This document shows, one piece after another, positions 44,588 through 53,256 of a stretch of DNA of 64,000 nt. Under the pieces are notes generated by a model. The model was not told the origin of the DNA and did not search any database. It saw only the letters and a list, made by a program, of their open reading frames with translations. The translations under genes were made by a program, and so were the position numbers. This stretch comes from Sporosarcina globispora (GTDB lineage: Bacteria > Bacillota > Bacilli > Bacillales > Cytobacillaceae), in NCBI RefSeq assembly GCF_001274725.1, contig NZ_LGUF01000007.1, forward strand, positions 4,388,916 to 4,452,915. Direction: 5' to 3'. Within the stretch, counting starts at the first letter, position 1; every line of letters starts with the position of its first letter.

Positions 44588-44830
44588 CTAACTGGATTGA
44601 GAATTCATGGCCTGAAACATGCTCATCATCATAGAAGCCATCTGGACTCCATTTGTAAACTTTTCCACTTGATGGGGAATCGTTTTCTTATGATAATGCA
44701 GGGCGGCCACTTCAAGAGATTGAATTTCGTGCGGATTTCTGCTCAAGGTCCTATACCAATGAGCCTGCTCACGGATAAAATGCTTAAGTTCCTTTTTTTG
44801 TTCAAGATACTCGACAATATCTTTTCTCAT
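44588..44830 (-). CDS. ylbE: YlbE-like protein
   Basis: 80 residues, helical, basic N-half (MRKDIVEYLEQKKELKHFIREQAHWYRTLSRNP) and Met-rich C-terminus (QMASMMMSMFQAMNSQ). Belongs to the small YlbE-like family found beside ylbD; role unknown, possibly sporulation by association. It starts 12 bp after ylbD. Confidence 0.88.
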   Translation of the reverse strand: MRKDIVEYLEQKKELKHFIREQAHWYRTLSRNPHEIQSLEVAALHYHKKTIPHQVEKFTNGVQMASMMMSMFQAMNSQSS

Positions 44831-44842
44831 CTGTTCAACCCC

Positions 44843-45250
44843 TTAATCTTTTTTAAATGTAAAAGGGCTGCTTGGTTTGGTCACACTGGGCTTCGAGCCT
44901 CCGGATGGTTTCGAGCCGCCGCCTTGAAATTGGGAAATAACCCCCTGTACTGCGGAGAGAGCCTGGCTGAGATTATTTATATAGCCCTGCATTTGATTGG
45001 CATCCATTTGCTTAAGAGTTCCCATAATGCTGCCCATCCAGTCACTTTTTTTCTCTTCTGGCTTTTGTGCATCATCTTTGTTTTCTTTATAGAAATCCCA
45101 TCTTGAATCTTCTTCCCCAAGCAAATACCAATCCTCATATAATTCCTGCCACGTTGTATTCCCAGCCCTGACTTCTTTAATAATTCGGGGATTCTGTTTA
45201 ACAAACTCTTTAAATTTTTCGACAGAGGGATGAAGTTTAGTTTTGGACAT
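44843..45250 (-). CDS. ylbD: Spore coat-associated protein YlbD
   Basis: 135 residues. N-terminal conserved region KLHPSVEKFKEFVKQNPRIIKEVRAG...WQELYEDWYLLGEED, then a charged middle and a Ser/Gly/Lys-rich tail (GGSKPSGGSKPSVTKPSS). In B. subtilis YlbD is a spore coat protein; the same role is inferred. First gene of ylbD-ylbE. Confidence 0.88.
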   Translation of the reverse strand: MSKTKLHPSVEKFKEFVKQNPRIIKEVRAGNTTWQELYEDWYLLGEEDSRWDFYKENKDDAQKPEEKKSDWMGSIMGTLKQMDANQMQGYINNLSQALSAVQGVISQFQGGGSKPSGGSKPSVTKPSSPFTFKKD

Positions 45251-45415
45251 GCCGTATCACCTCGTTCTGATGCAAATGCCTATAATATCTATCATATGAA
45301 TATGAATGGGAAAGGTGAAAGAATTGCCTGCTTGATTCATCCAATAAATAAATACAAAAATTCTGCCATTAATGATAATATATGAATGCAGAAAGTTATC
45401 GAAAGGTGAATATTA

Positions 45416-45913
45416 ATGGATATAGATCTAATGGAATTATTTAATCAGTGCACCAAAAATGCAACTGAAGAGGAATTGAGCGCTTTAGAATCTCTGCTTT
45501 TAGGATTACATAAAAAACAAACCGGGCAGAACAGCTCTTATATAGGCGGACTTCTTCATATGGAACGGCAAATATCCGAAGAGGAATGCATACTGACTAT
45601 ACCTTTGAGTTCGTTGGTCAATAATCCGCTTGGAATTCTCCATGGGGGGATAACCGCAACAATTATTGATTCTGCTATGGGAACTCTTGCTGCCTCACTT
45701 CTTCCTGAAGGTTTCGGAGCCGTTACTACACAGTTAAATGTTCATTATCTTGCAGTCGGTAAAGGGGACTATGTGACATGCAGGGCAACTATTGACCACA
45801 AAGGCACAAAAAGCATGGTATTATCTGCAGATGTATTTCGGTCGGATGGAAAAAAAATCGCCCAGGCAACAGGCAGCTTTTTTATCATTGAAAAGAAAAA
45901 CGTTAATAAATAA
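45416..45913 (+). CDS. PaaI-family hotdog thioesterase
   Basis: 165 residues with a C-terminal single-hotdog domain. The active-site region NNPLGILHGGITATIIDSAMG shows the HGG motif and the Asp in IDSAMG; the TQLNVHYLAVGKGDYVTCRA strand follows. Expected to hydrolyse an acyl- or aroyl-CoA; substrate unknown. The first 45 residues are helical and charged. ATTAATG start behind GAAAGGTG. Followed after 14 bp by an unrelated small membrane protein. Confidence 0.85.
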   Translation: MDIDLMELFNQCTKNATEEELSALESLLLGLHKKQTGQNSSYIGGLLHMERQISEEECILTIPLSSLVNNPLGILHGGITATIIDSAMGTLAASLLPEGFGAVTTQLNVHYLAVGKGDYVTCRATIDHKGTKSMVLSADVFRSDGKKIAQATGSFFIIEKKNVNK

Positions 45914-45927
45914 GAGCAGGTGGGAAG

Positions 45928-46308
45928 ATGGTCACTGCTATTGTTATACCGATAATCTGCCTTTATTTTTATTGGCTGACAAGAAAGGAAATGCGCGAAA
46001 GTTATGAAGAATGGGATAGCTTAAACACCGTACCCGAAGAAGCCATTATTTCGGGTGAAGTGGTCCACATAAGCGAGAGCAGGCAGCGCTTTTATTATTA
46101 CCGCTATATACATGTTCTTGAACTGGCCATCCAATCTAAGGAAAAAAAGTATTCCAAAATTAAAAAAATTACCCCTATGATGAAAAGTGCCAAAATCCCG
46201 TCTGTAGCAATTGGTGATTCCGTTCACCTGTATGGAAATTGGAAGGACGATTTTTTTCAGGTGGGCCGTATTGACATTCCTGAAAAAACAATTTCTACCA
46301 AAGAATAA
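45928..46308 (+). CDS. Membrane-anchored protein of unknown function
   Basis: 126 residues. An N-terminal transmembrane helix (about 2-18), then a soluble beta-rich domain (IISGEVVHISESRQRFYYYRYIHVLELAIQ..., IGDSVHLYGNW) with an OB/NfeD-like look that I could not assign. AGCAGGTGGG precedes the ATG. Cotranscribed with the thioesterase and ended by a good terminator. Confidence 0.65.
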   Translation: MVTAIVIPIICLYFYWLTRKEMRESYEEWDSLNTVPEEAIISGEVVHISESRQRFYYYRYIHVLELAIQSKEKKYSKIKKITPMMKSAKIPSVAIGDSVHLYGNWKDDFFQVGRIDIPEKTISTKE

Positions 46309-46331
46309 AAGAGCCTCATTTGGCTCTTTTT
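46307..46331. terminator. Terminator between the 126-residue gene and ylbC
   Basis: AAAAGAGCC (46307-46315) pairs with GGCTCTTTT (46322-46330). T-run on plus, A-run on the left. Convergent genes on both sides. Confidence 0.88.
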
Positions 46332-46335
46332 CACT

Positions 46336-47433
46336 TTAACTTTCTTTATCAGTTTTTTTTATGAAATTTTGAGTAAAATGCTTTTTATATACTCCAACTC
46401 CGAGATGGGTAAATTCTTCGTTCAGCAAACTATCACGATGGCCTTTACTGTTTAGCCATCCTTCAACGACAGCGGGGGCATCTGTATAATTCGCAGCAAT
46501 ATTTTCCCCGGCAGTTTCATACGAGATTCCTCCAGCTTCTAGCCGATCAGACAAATCCCCATAAGTTTTGGACGTATGCGAAAAGTCATTGTTTTCATAC
46601 ATATCTTTACTATGGGCAAAAGCTGCAGCTGCAGTCAATTCATCCCATTTAAGCGGCTGCAGATGATGCCTGACCCTTATAACATTTGTAAGGTCAAATA
46701 TTTGCCTTTCTTTGGCTCTCTCTACCTCTTCCTCAAAGGCAGGAGAAGGCAGAGGAGGCTCTAATAGTTCACCGCGGTAAACCATTTCATACGGGCGAAG
46801 CTTAATCAAAGTGGCTGCATCCATCAGCCTTACACTGGAGAGTGTTCCAGAAAATCTATCAATATACAGCTGAGCATAATACTCACCAACCATAACTAAA
46901 GGCCTTGTGTTGAGATCATCTTCAGACAATTCTAAACGATATGAACTATCCCCTACCTTAAGATTGAAATCTGTTTCAAAAAAGACAGAAGCATATAATT
47001 CACCGATTGGCTGTCCAATTTTGAAAGGATTTATGTCAGCATCTTCACCTGTCGCAAACATACTGATCACTTTATTCTTACTGACACCAGCCTGAATGTA
47101 CTCCGTATCGCTTATATTATATATCCACCAATCGTAACCATATAAAGAAGAATCAATTCTGGACGGTGCCCCTAAACTGTCTTTAAGCTCCGCAGCTGAT
47201 TTTCCCATCAGCGATGCCAATCCTTTTTCAGGAAACCCTGTATTGGAAGATAGGTCATTTTTATTATTATTCATGTTCTTAATTGCACCAGGCTGTGTAT
47301 TTTCCTGATTTACGAGTATTTCCCCTTTTTCATTCCGCCCGATATCTATGTAAAATCCAACTGCTAAAAAAATGGAAATTAAAACTAAAATTCGAAAAAG
47401 TGCTCGCAGAGTACCGTCCCTTCCTTCTCTCAT
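46336..47433 (-). CDS. ylbC: CAP-domain protein YlbC
   Basis: 365 residues: N-terminal transmembrane/signal helix (about 10-27), a middle CAP-associated domain (about 75-215, LASLMGKSAAELKDSLGAPSR) and a C-terminal SCP/CAP domain (FDLTNVIRVRHHLQPLKWDELTAAAAFAHSKDM, HTSKTYGDLSDRL, GENIA, WLNSKGHRDSLL). Extracellular or wall-associated; activity unknown. It lies next to ylbB as in B. subtilis. The start at 47433 (GTG/ATG region) is tentative. Confidence 0.9.
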   Translation of the reverse strand: MREGRDGTLRALFRILVLISIFLAVGFYIDIGRNEKGEILVNQENTQPGAIKNMNNNKNDLSSNTGFPEKGLASLMGKSAAELKDSLGAPSRIDSSLYGYDWWIYNISDTEYIQAGVSKNKVISMFATGEDADINPFKIGQPIGELYASVFFETDFNLKVGDSSYRLELSEDDLNTRPLVMVGEYYAQLYIDRFSGTLSSVRLMDAATLIKLRPYEMVYRGELLEPPLPSPAFEEEVERAKERQIFDLTNVIRVRHHLQPLKWDELTAAAAFAHSKDMYENNDFSHTSKTYGDLSDRLEAGGISYETAGENIAANYTDAPAVVEGWLNSKGHRDSLLNEEFTHLGVGVYKKHFTQNFIKKTDKES

Positions 47434-47590
47434 TCATTGTATTTAAAGTTTGTAAAAGTATAACATGCAGGATGTTCCCCGTGCTGAATTTGAATAAAAT
47501 TGAATTGTCTCTACTTTTTAATCATACCATTAGGTGTATTGATTATCTATTCTTTTCAATGAGTTCAGTATGCAATGTTTTACTATAAAC

Positions 47591-47614
47591 AAAAAAGAAC
47601 ACCATAGTGGTGTC
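47591..47614 (-). terminator. Terminator behind ylbB
   Basis: GAACACCA (47597-47604) pairs with TGGTGTCC (47607-47614) with one wobble pair; the minus transcript continues with six U (47591-47596). Confidence 0.82.
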
Positions 47615-47617
47615 CTC

Positions 47618-48049
47618 TTAATGCTGTACTTCACCTTCGTGTTTTGAAATATCAGTAAGCGCTTCTCCAGCCTGGTCATCAGTTAAATGACGGACGGCAA
47701 AATCCCCAAGGGAGACTATTCCTACAAGCCTGTCACCTTCCACAACAGGGAGTCTCCGAATTTGATGTTCAGCCATCAACCGTGCAGCTTCTCGAGCCTC
47801 TGTGTCCTTGGTTACAGTTACTAAATGGCTGCTCATAATTTCTTCCACTTTGGATGAAGCCGGATGCTTTTCAGCCACACAGCGAAGAACGATATCACGG
47901 TCGGTAATCATTCCGACGAGCTTATCATTATCCACAATCGGGATTGCTCCTACATTTAATTCCTTCATCTTTACTGCCACTTCATACACATTGTCCAATA
48001 GAGAACAGCTTTCAACATGATCGGTCATAATATCGCGAATCTTTTCCAT
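47618..48049 (-). CDS. ylbB: CBS-domain protein YlbB
   Basis: 143 residues made of two CBS motifs (about 8-60 and 72-128; VGAIPIVDNDKLVGMITDRDI and IRRLPVVEGDRLVGIVSLGDFA), the Bateman module that binds adenosine nucleotides or related ligands. No effector domain. ATG 48049 has AGGAGGATAAAAGG upstream; the frame extends 24 codons further into the preceding gene. It starts four bases after the LysM/CAP gene, so the two form an operon. Confidence 0.9.
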   Translation of the reverse strand: MEKIRDIMTDHVESCSLLDNVYEVAVKMKELNVGAIPIVDNDKLVGMITDRDIVLRCVAEKHPASSKVEEIMSSHLVTVTKDTEAREAARLMAEHQIRRLPVVEGDRLVGIVSLGDFAVRHLTDDQAGEALTDISKHEGEVQH

Positions 48050-48053
48050 CCTT

Positions 48054-48695
48054 TTATCCTCCTTTATTTTTTTCAACAATGAAAATGGTCCAATAATGAC
48101 CGTGCAAACCCCCTTGAACATATCCTGTACCTATATGTGTAGCACTTTTGCTCAGAATATTTTCACGGTGGACTGAGGAATTCATCCAGGCTGCAAACAT
48201 TTCATCTGCTGTTTTATAGCCCGCTCCGATATTCTCCTTTACGGTCAGAAAAGAAATTTGCTGATTTCTTAACATTACTGTAGGGTTTCCATATGTAGGA
48301 GAATTATGTGAAACATATTCAAATTTCATCATATCCAAAGATTTTTTCTTAGCTGCACCAGCCAGATGCAGATCTACAGACAAAGGCTTTAACCTTAATT
48401 CTTTTCGTTTTTCGTTTGCAAGCTCGATAAGAGCATTTTCATTGACATCCATTTTTGGGATAGCAATCTTTCTTCCATGGTCAGGAATGATAATAATTTC
48501 ACCCGGAAAAATTAAATCAGGGTTTTCTATCTGAGGGTTGCTAATAACAATATCTTGTAAATCCTTCTGGAACCTTAGCGCAATTTCCCAAAGAGTGTCC
48601 TTTTTTTCAACTCTGTACTCTATTGCGGCCTCCGCAGGATGTGCTGTTAAAAATATTAGAAGAAAGAAGATACTTATGACTTTGAATTTCGGCAA
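48054..48695 (-). CDS. Secreted LysM + CAP-domain protein
   Basis: 213 residues: Sec signal peptide (cut after AHPAEA, about residue 23), one LysM domain (about 26-71, YRVEKKDTLWEIALRFQKDL...FPGEIIIIP) and a CAP/SCP domain (about 85-208: LANEKRKELRLKPLSVD, HNSPTYGNP, ENIG, SVHRENIL). Architecture resembles spore-associated proteins such as YkwD/SafA relatives; a wall or spore-cortex location is inferred. It heads an operon with the CBS protein. Alternative: general wall protein without link to sporulation. Confidence 0.85.
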   Translation of the reverse strand: MPKFKVISIFFLLIFLTAHPAEAAIEYRVEKKDTLWEIALRFQKDLQDIVISNPQIENPDLIFPGEIIIIPDHGRKIAIPKMDVNENALIELANEKRKELRLKPLSVDLHLAGAAKKKSLDMMKFEYVSHNSPTYGNPTVMLRNQQISFLTVKENIGAGYKTADEMFAAWMNSSVHRENILSKSATHIGTGYVQGGLHGHYWTIFIVEKNKGG

Positions 48696-48822
48696 TTGAC
48701 GCTTCCCCTTTCACAGTTTGGCAGCTGTGCATTCTATTTGCATACATAATGCAGCCATGCTTTAATTATGGCATTTCAATTAACGTTCTTTAAGAGCAGG
48801 TTGGTTTTCTTGCATGAATCCG

Positions 48823-48851
48823 TTGCATGTTATGCTTTTTTCTACTATTAT
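48823..48851 (+). promoter_or_regulatory. SigA promoter before yugN
   Basis: TTGCAT (48823-48828), 17 bp, TATTAT (48846-48851), about 78 bp upstream of the ATG. Confidence 0.45.
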
Positions 48852-48928
48852 TAAATTTGAGATAAACTTGTTAAAATTATGCATGGATCATTCATTTGAA
48901 CCATGGATTGTTTTCAGGAGGGACAATT

Positions 48929-49288
48929 ATGAAATTTGAAAACACAGGTCTGGAAACTAAAAAAGCAGACTTAACCCGCTTAGATGAAGTAATGCTTTCA
49001 CACGGCCTAGTCCGTGAAGGGCAATGGGATTATGAAAGAGTTACATATGACCGTAAGTTCGAATTAAAAGAAGGTGTATTTTACCTTCGTGTGTTTGGAT
49101 ATGCTGCTGAAGGAGATGTAGGAGCACATAGAGCAACTATTCAGCTCATGACTCCGCTGCTTGGCAAACATTATTATCCTCATGGTGTAGAATACGGTGA
49201 AGGAGAAAGCTTCCCGAAATCATTAGTAAGTCAATGCGAAAAAACTCTAAGTGAGATCAAAGCAGAGATTGACCAATTTGCTGAGTAA
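48929..49288 (+). CDS. yugN: YugN-like family protein
   Basis: 119 residues, single alpha/beta domain, N-terminus MKFENTGLETKKADLTRLDEVM and a central FYLRVFGYAAEGDVGAHRA strand pair. YugN-like family; structure is known for a relative but not its role. ATG 48929 behind AGGAGGGAC; the in-frame ATG at 48896 precedes the RBS. Monocistronic with a strong terminator. In B. subtilis yugN lies elsewhere on the chromosome. Confidence 0.85.
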   Translation: MKFENTGLETKKADLTRLDEVMLSHGLVREGQWDYERVTYDRKFELKEGVFYLRVFGYAAEGDVGAHRATIQLMTPLLGKHYYPHGVEYGEGESFPKSLVSQCEKTLSEIKAEIDQFAE

Positions 49289-49330
49289 TTTTGCTTTTTC
49301 ATTATGATTAATGAAGTATTTTCTGCATGG

Positions 49331-49360
49331 AAAAGACGCATGAACATCATGCGTCTTTTT
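49331..49360. terminator. Terminator behind yugN
   Basis: AAAAGACGCATGA (49331-49343) pairs with TCATGCGTCTTTT (49347-49359), loop ACA, then T. Works on both strands. Confidence 0.9.
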
Positions 49361-49392
49361 ACATTAACTGTTTGAGCAGTAAAATTTAGCAA

Positions 49393-49749
49393 TCAGGGTT
49401 CCGAAAGTCCGCTTCCAGCAGGAACTATTTTTTCAATTGAGAGATCCACTCTTTTTACTTTCAATCCTGTTAAATGAACAATTTCATCTTTGATTTCTTT
49501 CTGAATATGAAGAGTTTCCTCCATTAAATTTTTCCCCTTTTTAATGTTAAGCTTAATTTTCAAATATACTTCACTGTTCTTAAAATATATTGATATGGGA
49601 TTTTTTTTCTTCTTAAAGAAAGTGAATCTTTCATAATTAAAAGGAATGACACTTTCTCTTTCCTGCAGGCTGGATTCTACTATTGCGGAGATTATATCAC
49701 TGGCTGCCTTAATCGTCTCGAAGTCAAGATGATCATTATGCATCTTCAT
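49393..49749 (-). CDS. Hypothetical protein with Asp23/Gls24-like C-terminal half
   Basis: 118 residues. The C-terminal half (VYLKIKLNIKKGKNLMEETLHIQKEIKDEIVHLTGLKVKRVDLSIEKI) has the pattern of the Asp23/Gls24 alkaline-shock family: a strand, a helix ending in 'TGL', then a V-x-V-x-I strand. The N-terminal half is not recognised. GAAAGAAGTGA precedes ATG 49749. Monocistronic; function unknown. The family call is tentative. Confidence 0.55.
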   Translation of the reverse strand: MKMHNDHLDFETIKAASDIISAIVESSLQERESVIPFNYERFTFFKKKKNPISIYFKNSEVYLKIKLNIKKGKNLMEETLHIQKEIKDEIVHLTGLKVKRVDLSIEKIVPAGSGLSEP

Positions 49750-49913
49750 TTCACTTCTTTCTGTACGATTTATTATTTACCGGGCTAAAATCTCTCAGGA
49801 TTAAATCCATTATTTATATGTTGTTTTAGATTTTATAATATTTAATGCAAACTATAATTAAAGTGTTACGGTCTTTGTATGGTTATCAAAATTGGGAAAG
49901 GGGACTCATTTTT

Positions 49914-50268
49914 ATCAATCCAGAAATAGCATTAATAATGTCTATGATCATTTGGATTATTGACTTTATCCCTATTATTGGTTCCATCGTCATTCTTGGC
50001 CATGGGCTCTGTTCCACCTTCTAACCGGAGATTTAGCTATGGGTACTCAACTGGCAATTCTTGCAGCCGTCCTCTTAATTATCCGGAGGACTGTTGAACC
50101 AAAGTAATGGGCACCCATATAGGGCTATACCCGCTTGCCATATTAATAGCCATGTATCTTGGACTGAAACTCATTGGGATTCTGGGCTTCATCATTGGCC
50201 CATTACTGGTAATTGTCTTTAATTCGGCAAAAGAAGCAGGCCTAATTAAGATGAATTTCAAAATTTAA
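49914..50268 (+). pseudogene. Decayed AI-2E-family permease (YtvI-like), C-terminal remnant
   Basis: Read in three successive frames, the plus strand encodes NPEIALIMSMIIWIIDFIPI, then WALFHLLTGDLAMG and RRTVEPK, and finally MGTHIGLYPLAILIAMYLGL and GFIIGPLLVIVFNSAKEAG. This is the C-terminal third of an AI-2E/UPF0118 transporter, probably close to sporulation protein YtvI. Two one-base deletions break it: near 50004 (GGCCATGGG for GGCCCATGGG) and near 50104 (AAAGTAATG for AAAGGTAATG). The N-terminal two thirds are missing. Non-functional; a relic of an ancient insertion or duplication. Confidence 0.8.
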
Positions 50269-50284
50269 ACTGTATTAACAAGTA

Positions 50285-50310
50285 AAAAAGCGTCCGCTTG
50301 GACGCTTTTT
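50285..50310. terminator. Bidirectional terminator
   Basis: AAAAAGCGTCC (50285-50295) pairs with GGACGCTTTTT (50300-50310), loop GCTT. It serves the minus-strand GNAT gene at 50341 and formerly the decayed permease. Confidence 0.9.
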
Positions 50311-50340
50311 CTTTCTATATACCCCTCTAAATGAATTTCC

Positions 50341-51522
50341 TTAAAAAAAGTCATAGAAAAAGGATTTTTGCAAAGGAACTTTTCTTTCAAGTATTTCTGC
50401 ATCATTTCTGGAACCTTTCATTTCGCCCAATTCATATAACTCCATTGGCCGCTTATAGCCAATAATAATAGCTGAAAGGGCATTGATAGATATATGCAGA
50501 CCTCTGGCTGGAGGGTTTGTGCATTGGCTACCTTCTTTCTCTTTAAAAACTCTGACACCATTGTCAGCAATTAAGTAGCTTCCATTATTCCATGGGGCAT
50601 GGTGATCCTCAACATGCAGAAAGACATTTTCATTATTATCAAGGAATGAATATTGGCAGAGACACTTTTCAACATTGACAATTCTTCCCATAAAGTACGG
50701 GAATACCTCCATTTTTAAATTGGGCTGATTCAGGTAAAAAGGAAATGGATCGTGTACTGATGTAATGATCTTTACTTCCTCAACCATTGAATCATGCTGA
50801 CAGATAAAATTCCATAAATTCACTCTTGCTTCCTGATTTAAAGCTGCAAATTCTTCGACGTCCATTTTATTGTCTTTTACTTTAAATAGTATATAGCCCT
50901 GCCCTTCACTTGCTTCGTCAAAATACACCGCAATCTGGTAGTCTGAATAAACAAAGTTCTTCCACCAATATGAATCTCTGACCAGCCCTCCTGAGTACCG
51001 CAGCATATATTCTCTGTAAATCTTCTCGATGGTTTTTATGTGCTGTTTTTTGGTAAAACGCTTAATGGTACCTGAAGATTTGCCTGCCATTTCTAAATCT
51101 ATTTTGTTAATAATTGTTTTCTTATATTCGGTGAAAATCTCCCATCCATATTTCCGATAGAAAGAAATATTAAAAGGGTGCAAAAATGAAAATAGCTGAC
51201 CCTCTTTGTTCATCTCAGATAAAGCATGCTTTATCAGGCTGCTGACATAACCCTTTCTTCTGAATTCAGGGTAGGTTGCCACACCTGCAATGCCCCCCAT
51301 TTCCCAATCAATTCCATTAATTTGAACTTTAAGAGGGATGATGTGAAGCTTGGCAGCCAAATTTTGCTCTTCCCAGATACCGAAAATAGTATGTTTTTTT
51401 AATAGTTCCTGCCGGGCAGGGATATCAGTTTCCGGCACATTGTATTGAAAGGCATACATCGAAAGGTTAATAGCCTCTATATATTCACTCTCTGATAATT
51501 TTCTTAACAACACATTACTCAC
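50341..51522 (-). CDS. Eis-like GNAT acetyltransferase with SCP2-type C-terminal domain
   Basis: 393 residues with the three-part Eis layout: N-terminal GNAT domain (acetyl-CoA loop VATYPEFRRKGYVSSLIKHAL, about residues 80-100), a second GNAT-like domain (about 150-280) and a C-terminal sterol-carrier-like domain (about 290-390, LHISINALSAIIIGYKRPMELYELG). Acceptor unknown; relatives acetylate amines such as aminoglycosides or polyamines. Family by eye; the C-terminal carboxylate expected in Eis enzymes is replaced by ..FFYDFF. Monocistronic. Confidence 0.82.
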   Translation of the reverse strand: MSNVLLRKLSESEYIEAINLSMYAFQYNVPETDIPARQELLKKHTIFGIWEEQNLAAKLHIIPLKVQINGIDWEMGGIAGVATYPEFRRKGYVSSLIKHALSEMNKEGQLFSFLHPFNISFYRKYGWEIFTEYKKTIINKIDLEMAGKSSGTIKRFTKKQHIKTIEKIYREYMLRYSGGLVRDSYWWKNFVYSDYQIAVYFDEASEGQGYILFKVKDNKMDVEEFAALNQEARVNLWNFICQHDSMVEEVKIITSVHDPFPFYLNQPNLKMEVFPYFMGRIVNVEKCLCQYSFLDNNENVFLHVEDHHAPWNNGSYLIADNGVRVFKEKEGSQCTNPPARGLHISINALSAIIIGYKRPMELYELGEMKGSRNDAEILERKVPLQKSFFYDFF

Positions 51523-51605
51523 TCCCGGTTAAATATCATTATTAATATTCGCTCTAAACTTAATAAGTCCTTTTAAAATGGGCAGAAGGGCATTATTATG
51601 AGCAT

Positions 51606-51635
51606 AAAAAAATACCGCTAAATAGACAGCGGCAT
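51606..51635 (-). terminator. Terminator behind the DUF420 gene
   Basis: CCGCT (51615-51619) pairs with AGCGG (51628-51632), with AT extensions; the minus transcript then has U7. Confidence 0.75.
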
Positions 51636-51645
51636 CTTTAACCTA

Positions 51646-52113
51646 TTACGTTCCCAAAATAGCCTTGATAACTGAGGTTGTTTCTCCTCCATGATAGAAA
51701 ACATACAGCAGCAAATATACAGCTACACCGGTGATGCCGGTAAAGAACCAGACTACACTAGTAACAGGACCTAATTTCCTATGCACTGCCACTTTATTTT
51801 TATAGCCAGTATATAACGAGATAATTCCTAATACTGCTCCTACTGTAGCAAGTGTGATATGGAAAATTAAAAAGATTGTATAATAAATTTTTATATCATC
51901 AGGGCCTCCAAAAGCAGTGTTTCCAATAAAAACTGTTCTGCTGGCATAAATGATAAAGAAAATAACAGCAAATACAGCAGCCAAAGTCATTGTTTTCTTA
52001 TGGGCTTCAAGCTTCTTTTTGCTAATTTGCACCCACCCAATCGCAACAGTTATCGCACTGAGCACAATAAAGGTCGTGCTGATGGTAGGCAGTAAAGGCA
52101 ATGAGTATTCCAT
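51646..52113 (-). CDS. DUF420 membrane protein (CtaM/YozB-like)
   Basis: 155 residues, four to five transmembrane helices, DUF420 family. Relatives named CtaM in Staphylococcus are needed for maturation of a heme-copper oxidase; B. subtilis YozB is the homologue. Position directly behind ctaG supports a role in cytochrome oxidase assembly here. AGGAAGAATTT before the ATG. It is separated from ctaG by 240 bp and a terminator, so it has its own transcript. Confidence 0.87.
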   Translation of the reverse strand: MEYSLPLLPTISTTFIVLSAITVAIGWVQISKKKLEAHKKTMTLAAVFAVIFFIIYASRTVFIGNTAFGGPDDIKIYYTIFLIFHITLATVGAVLGIISLYTGYKNKVAVHRKLGPVTSVVWFFTGITGVAVYLLLYVFYHGGETTSVIKAILGT

Positions 52114-52323
52114 AAATTCTTCCTCTCTCCAATATCGGTTTGAAATTCTAGCACGATGTTATTATCACAAAGTTAATTTTATTAGAGTACACTGCTTTTT
52201 TCAACAAAGTGTATGGGCTTTTAATAAAAGTTCCTTAAATGTTCACTATTTATTAATTCCTAGGTGATATATTTCATAGTATAAGTAACAAAAAAGGCAA
52301 AATCTATCATTTTTTTTAAAAAG

Positions 52324-52348
52324 AAACTCCAGCCGCTGACTGGAGTTT
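52324..52348 (-). terminator. Terminator behind ctaG
   Basis: AAACTCCAG (52324-52332) pairs with CTGGAGTTT (52340-52348); the minus transcript continues CUUUUUAAAAAAAAUG. Confidence 0.8.
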
Positions 52349-52353
52349 TCTGC

Positions 52354-53256
52354 TTATTTTACTAAATGTGGATTAAGCTTTGATTCTTCCTCTGCAGGTG
52401 TAACTTCCTGTTCTTTTTTGTACCAGGCATAGAATATTTGTGCCAGGAAAATGCCATAGACAATTTCCTGGATAATCTTCATTATTACCCCGCCAAGCTG
52501 CTGATCATGTATAAGGGACATAGAATTAAACATCTCCGGTCCGCTGAGGTTCAGGCTTGCCAATGTTGCCGATGGAACACACAGCTGCAGGGCCTGCGCC
52601 CAGGCATTCGGATCAGAATATGTGCTATACATTGAGGTATCTGCAAAAATGATCAGTGCACATGCAGGTGTCAATAAAACACCATTTGCAAAAATATAAC
52701 CTACCTTTTTTAAACCGTCCAGTGACTCCATTTCAGGAAGCTCATTAATTGTTGGCCACCACATAAAAATCGCAAGGAGGAACAGAGCAGATGTATACAC
52801 AGTGTGAAGCATCATATCCGTTTTGACCACATCAAAAACATCCGGTATGTGGTAAATGGAAAATACTCCATTAAACAAGAATAATGCTATTAAAGGCCTT
52901 GTAAAAAGACCGAATACAGGTTTAATAGCTTTGTGATTAACTACTGCTCTCCATACCCATTGAGGGACTCCCATGACAACAAGGGGAGGAACAACCAAAT
53001 ACAGGATAGCCATCTGAGTCATATGAGCATAAAACATTAAATGGCCCATCAGATCAACAGGGGAACCTTTAATTACATATAACACGACCATCGCGACTGT
53101 AAAATATACACCCTGCCTTCTTGTTAAAGGCTCACTATTTTTGAACTTTCCACGGTACTTAATTGTTAACATATAGTAGCCTGCAAGAATTAATAGTACA
53201 AATAAAAAGAAATATGGACTCCAAAGTGCACGGAAACCGAATATTTCTAAAGACAT
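52354..53256 (-). CDS. ctaG: Cytochrome c oxidase assembly factor CtaG
   Basis: 300-residue polytopic membrane protein (about seven helices) needed for assembly of the CuB-containing caa3 oxidase in B. subtilis. Family stretches: IFGFRALWSPYFF, LMGHLMFYAHMTQMAILYL, MWWPTINELP and LIFADTSMYSTY with His and Met residues facing the membrane exterior. Ends the cta cluster but is preceded by its own terminator-separated leader, so it is probably transcribed partly on its own. Confidence 0.95.
   Translation of the reverse strand: MSLEIFGFRALWSPYFFLFVLLILAGYYMLTIKYRGKFKNSEPLTRRQGVYFTVAMVVLYVIKGSPVDLMGHLMFYAHMTQMAILYLVVPPLVVMGVPQWVWRAVVNHKAIKPVFGLFTRPLIALFLFNGVFSIYHIPDVFDVVKTDMMLHTVYTSALFLLAIFMWWPTINELPEMESLDGLKKVGYIFANGVLLTPACALIIFADTSMYSTYSDPNAWAQALQLCVPSATLASLNLSGPEMFNSMSLIHDQQLGGVIMKIIQEIVYGIFLAQIFYAWYKKEQEVTPAEEESKLNPHLVK

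Noticed and set aside
50079..50261. Minus-strand 60-codon ORF
   Set aside because: Antisense shadow of the decayed AI-2E permease; no RBS.
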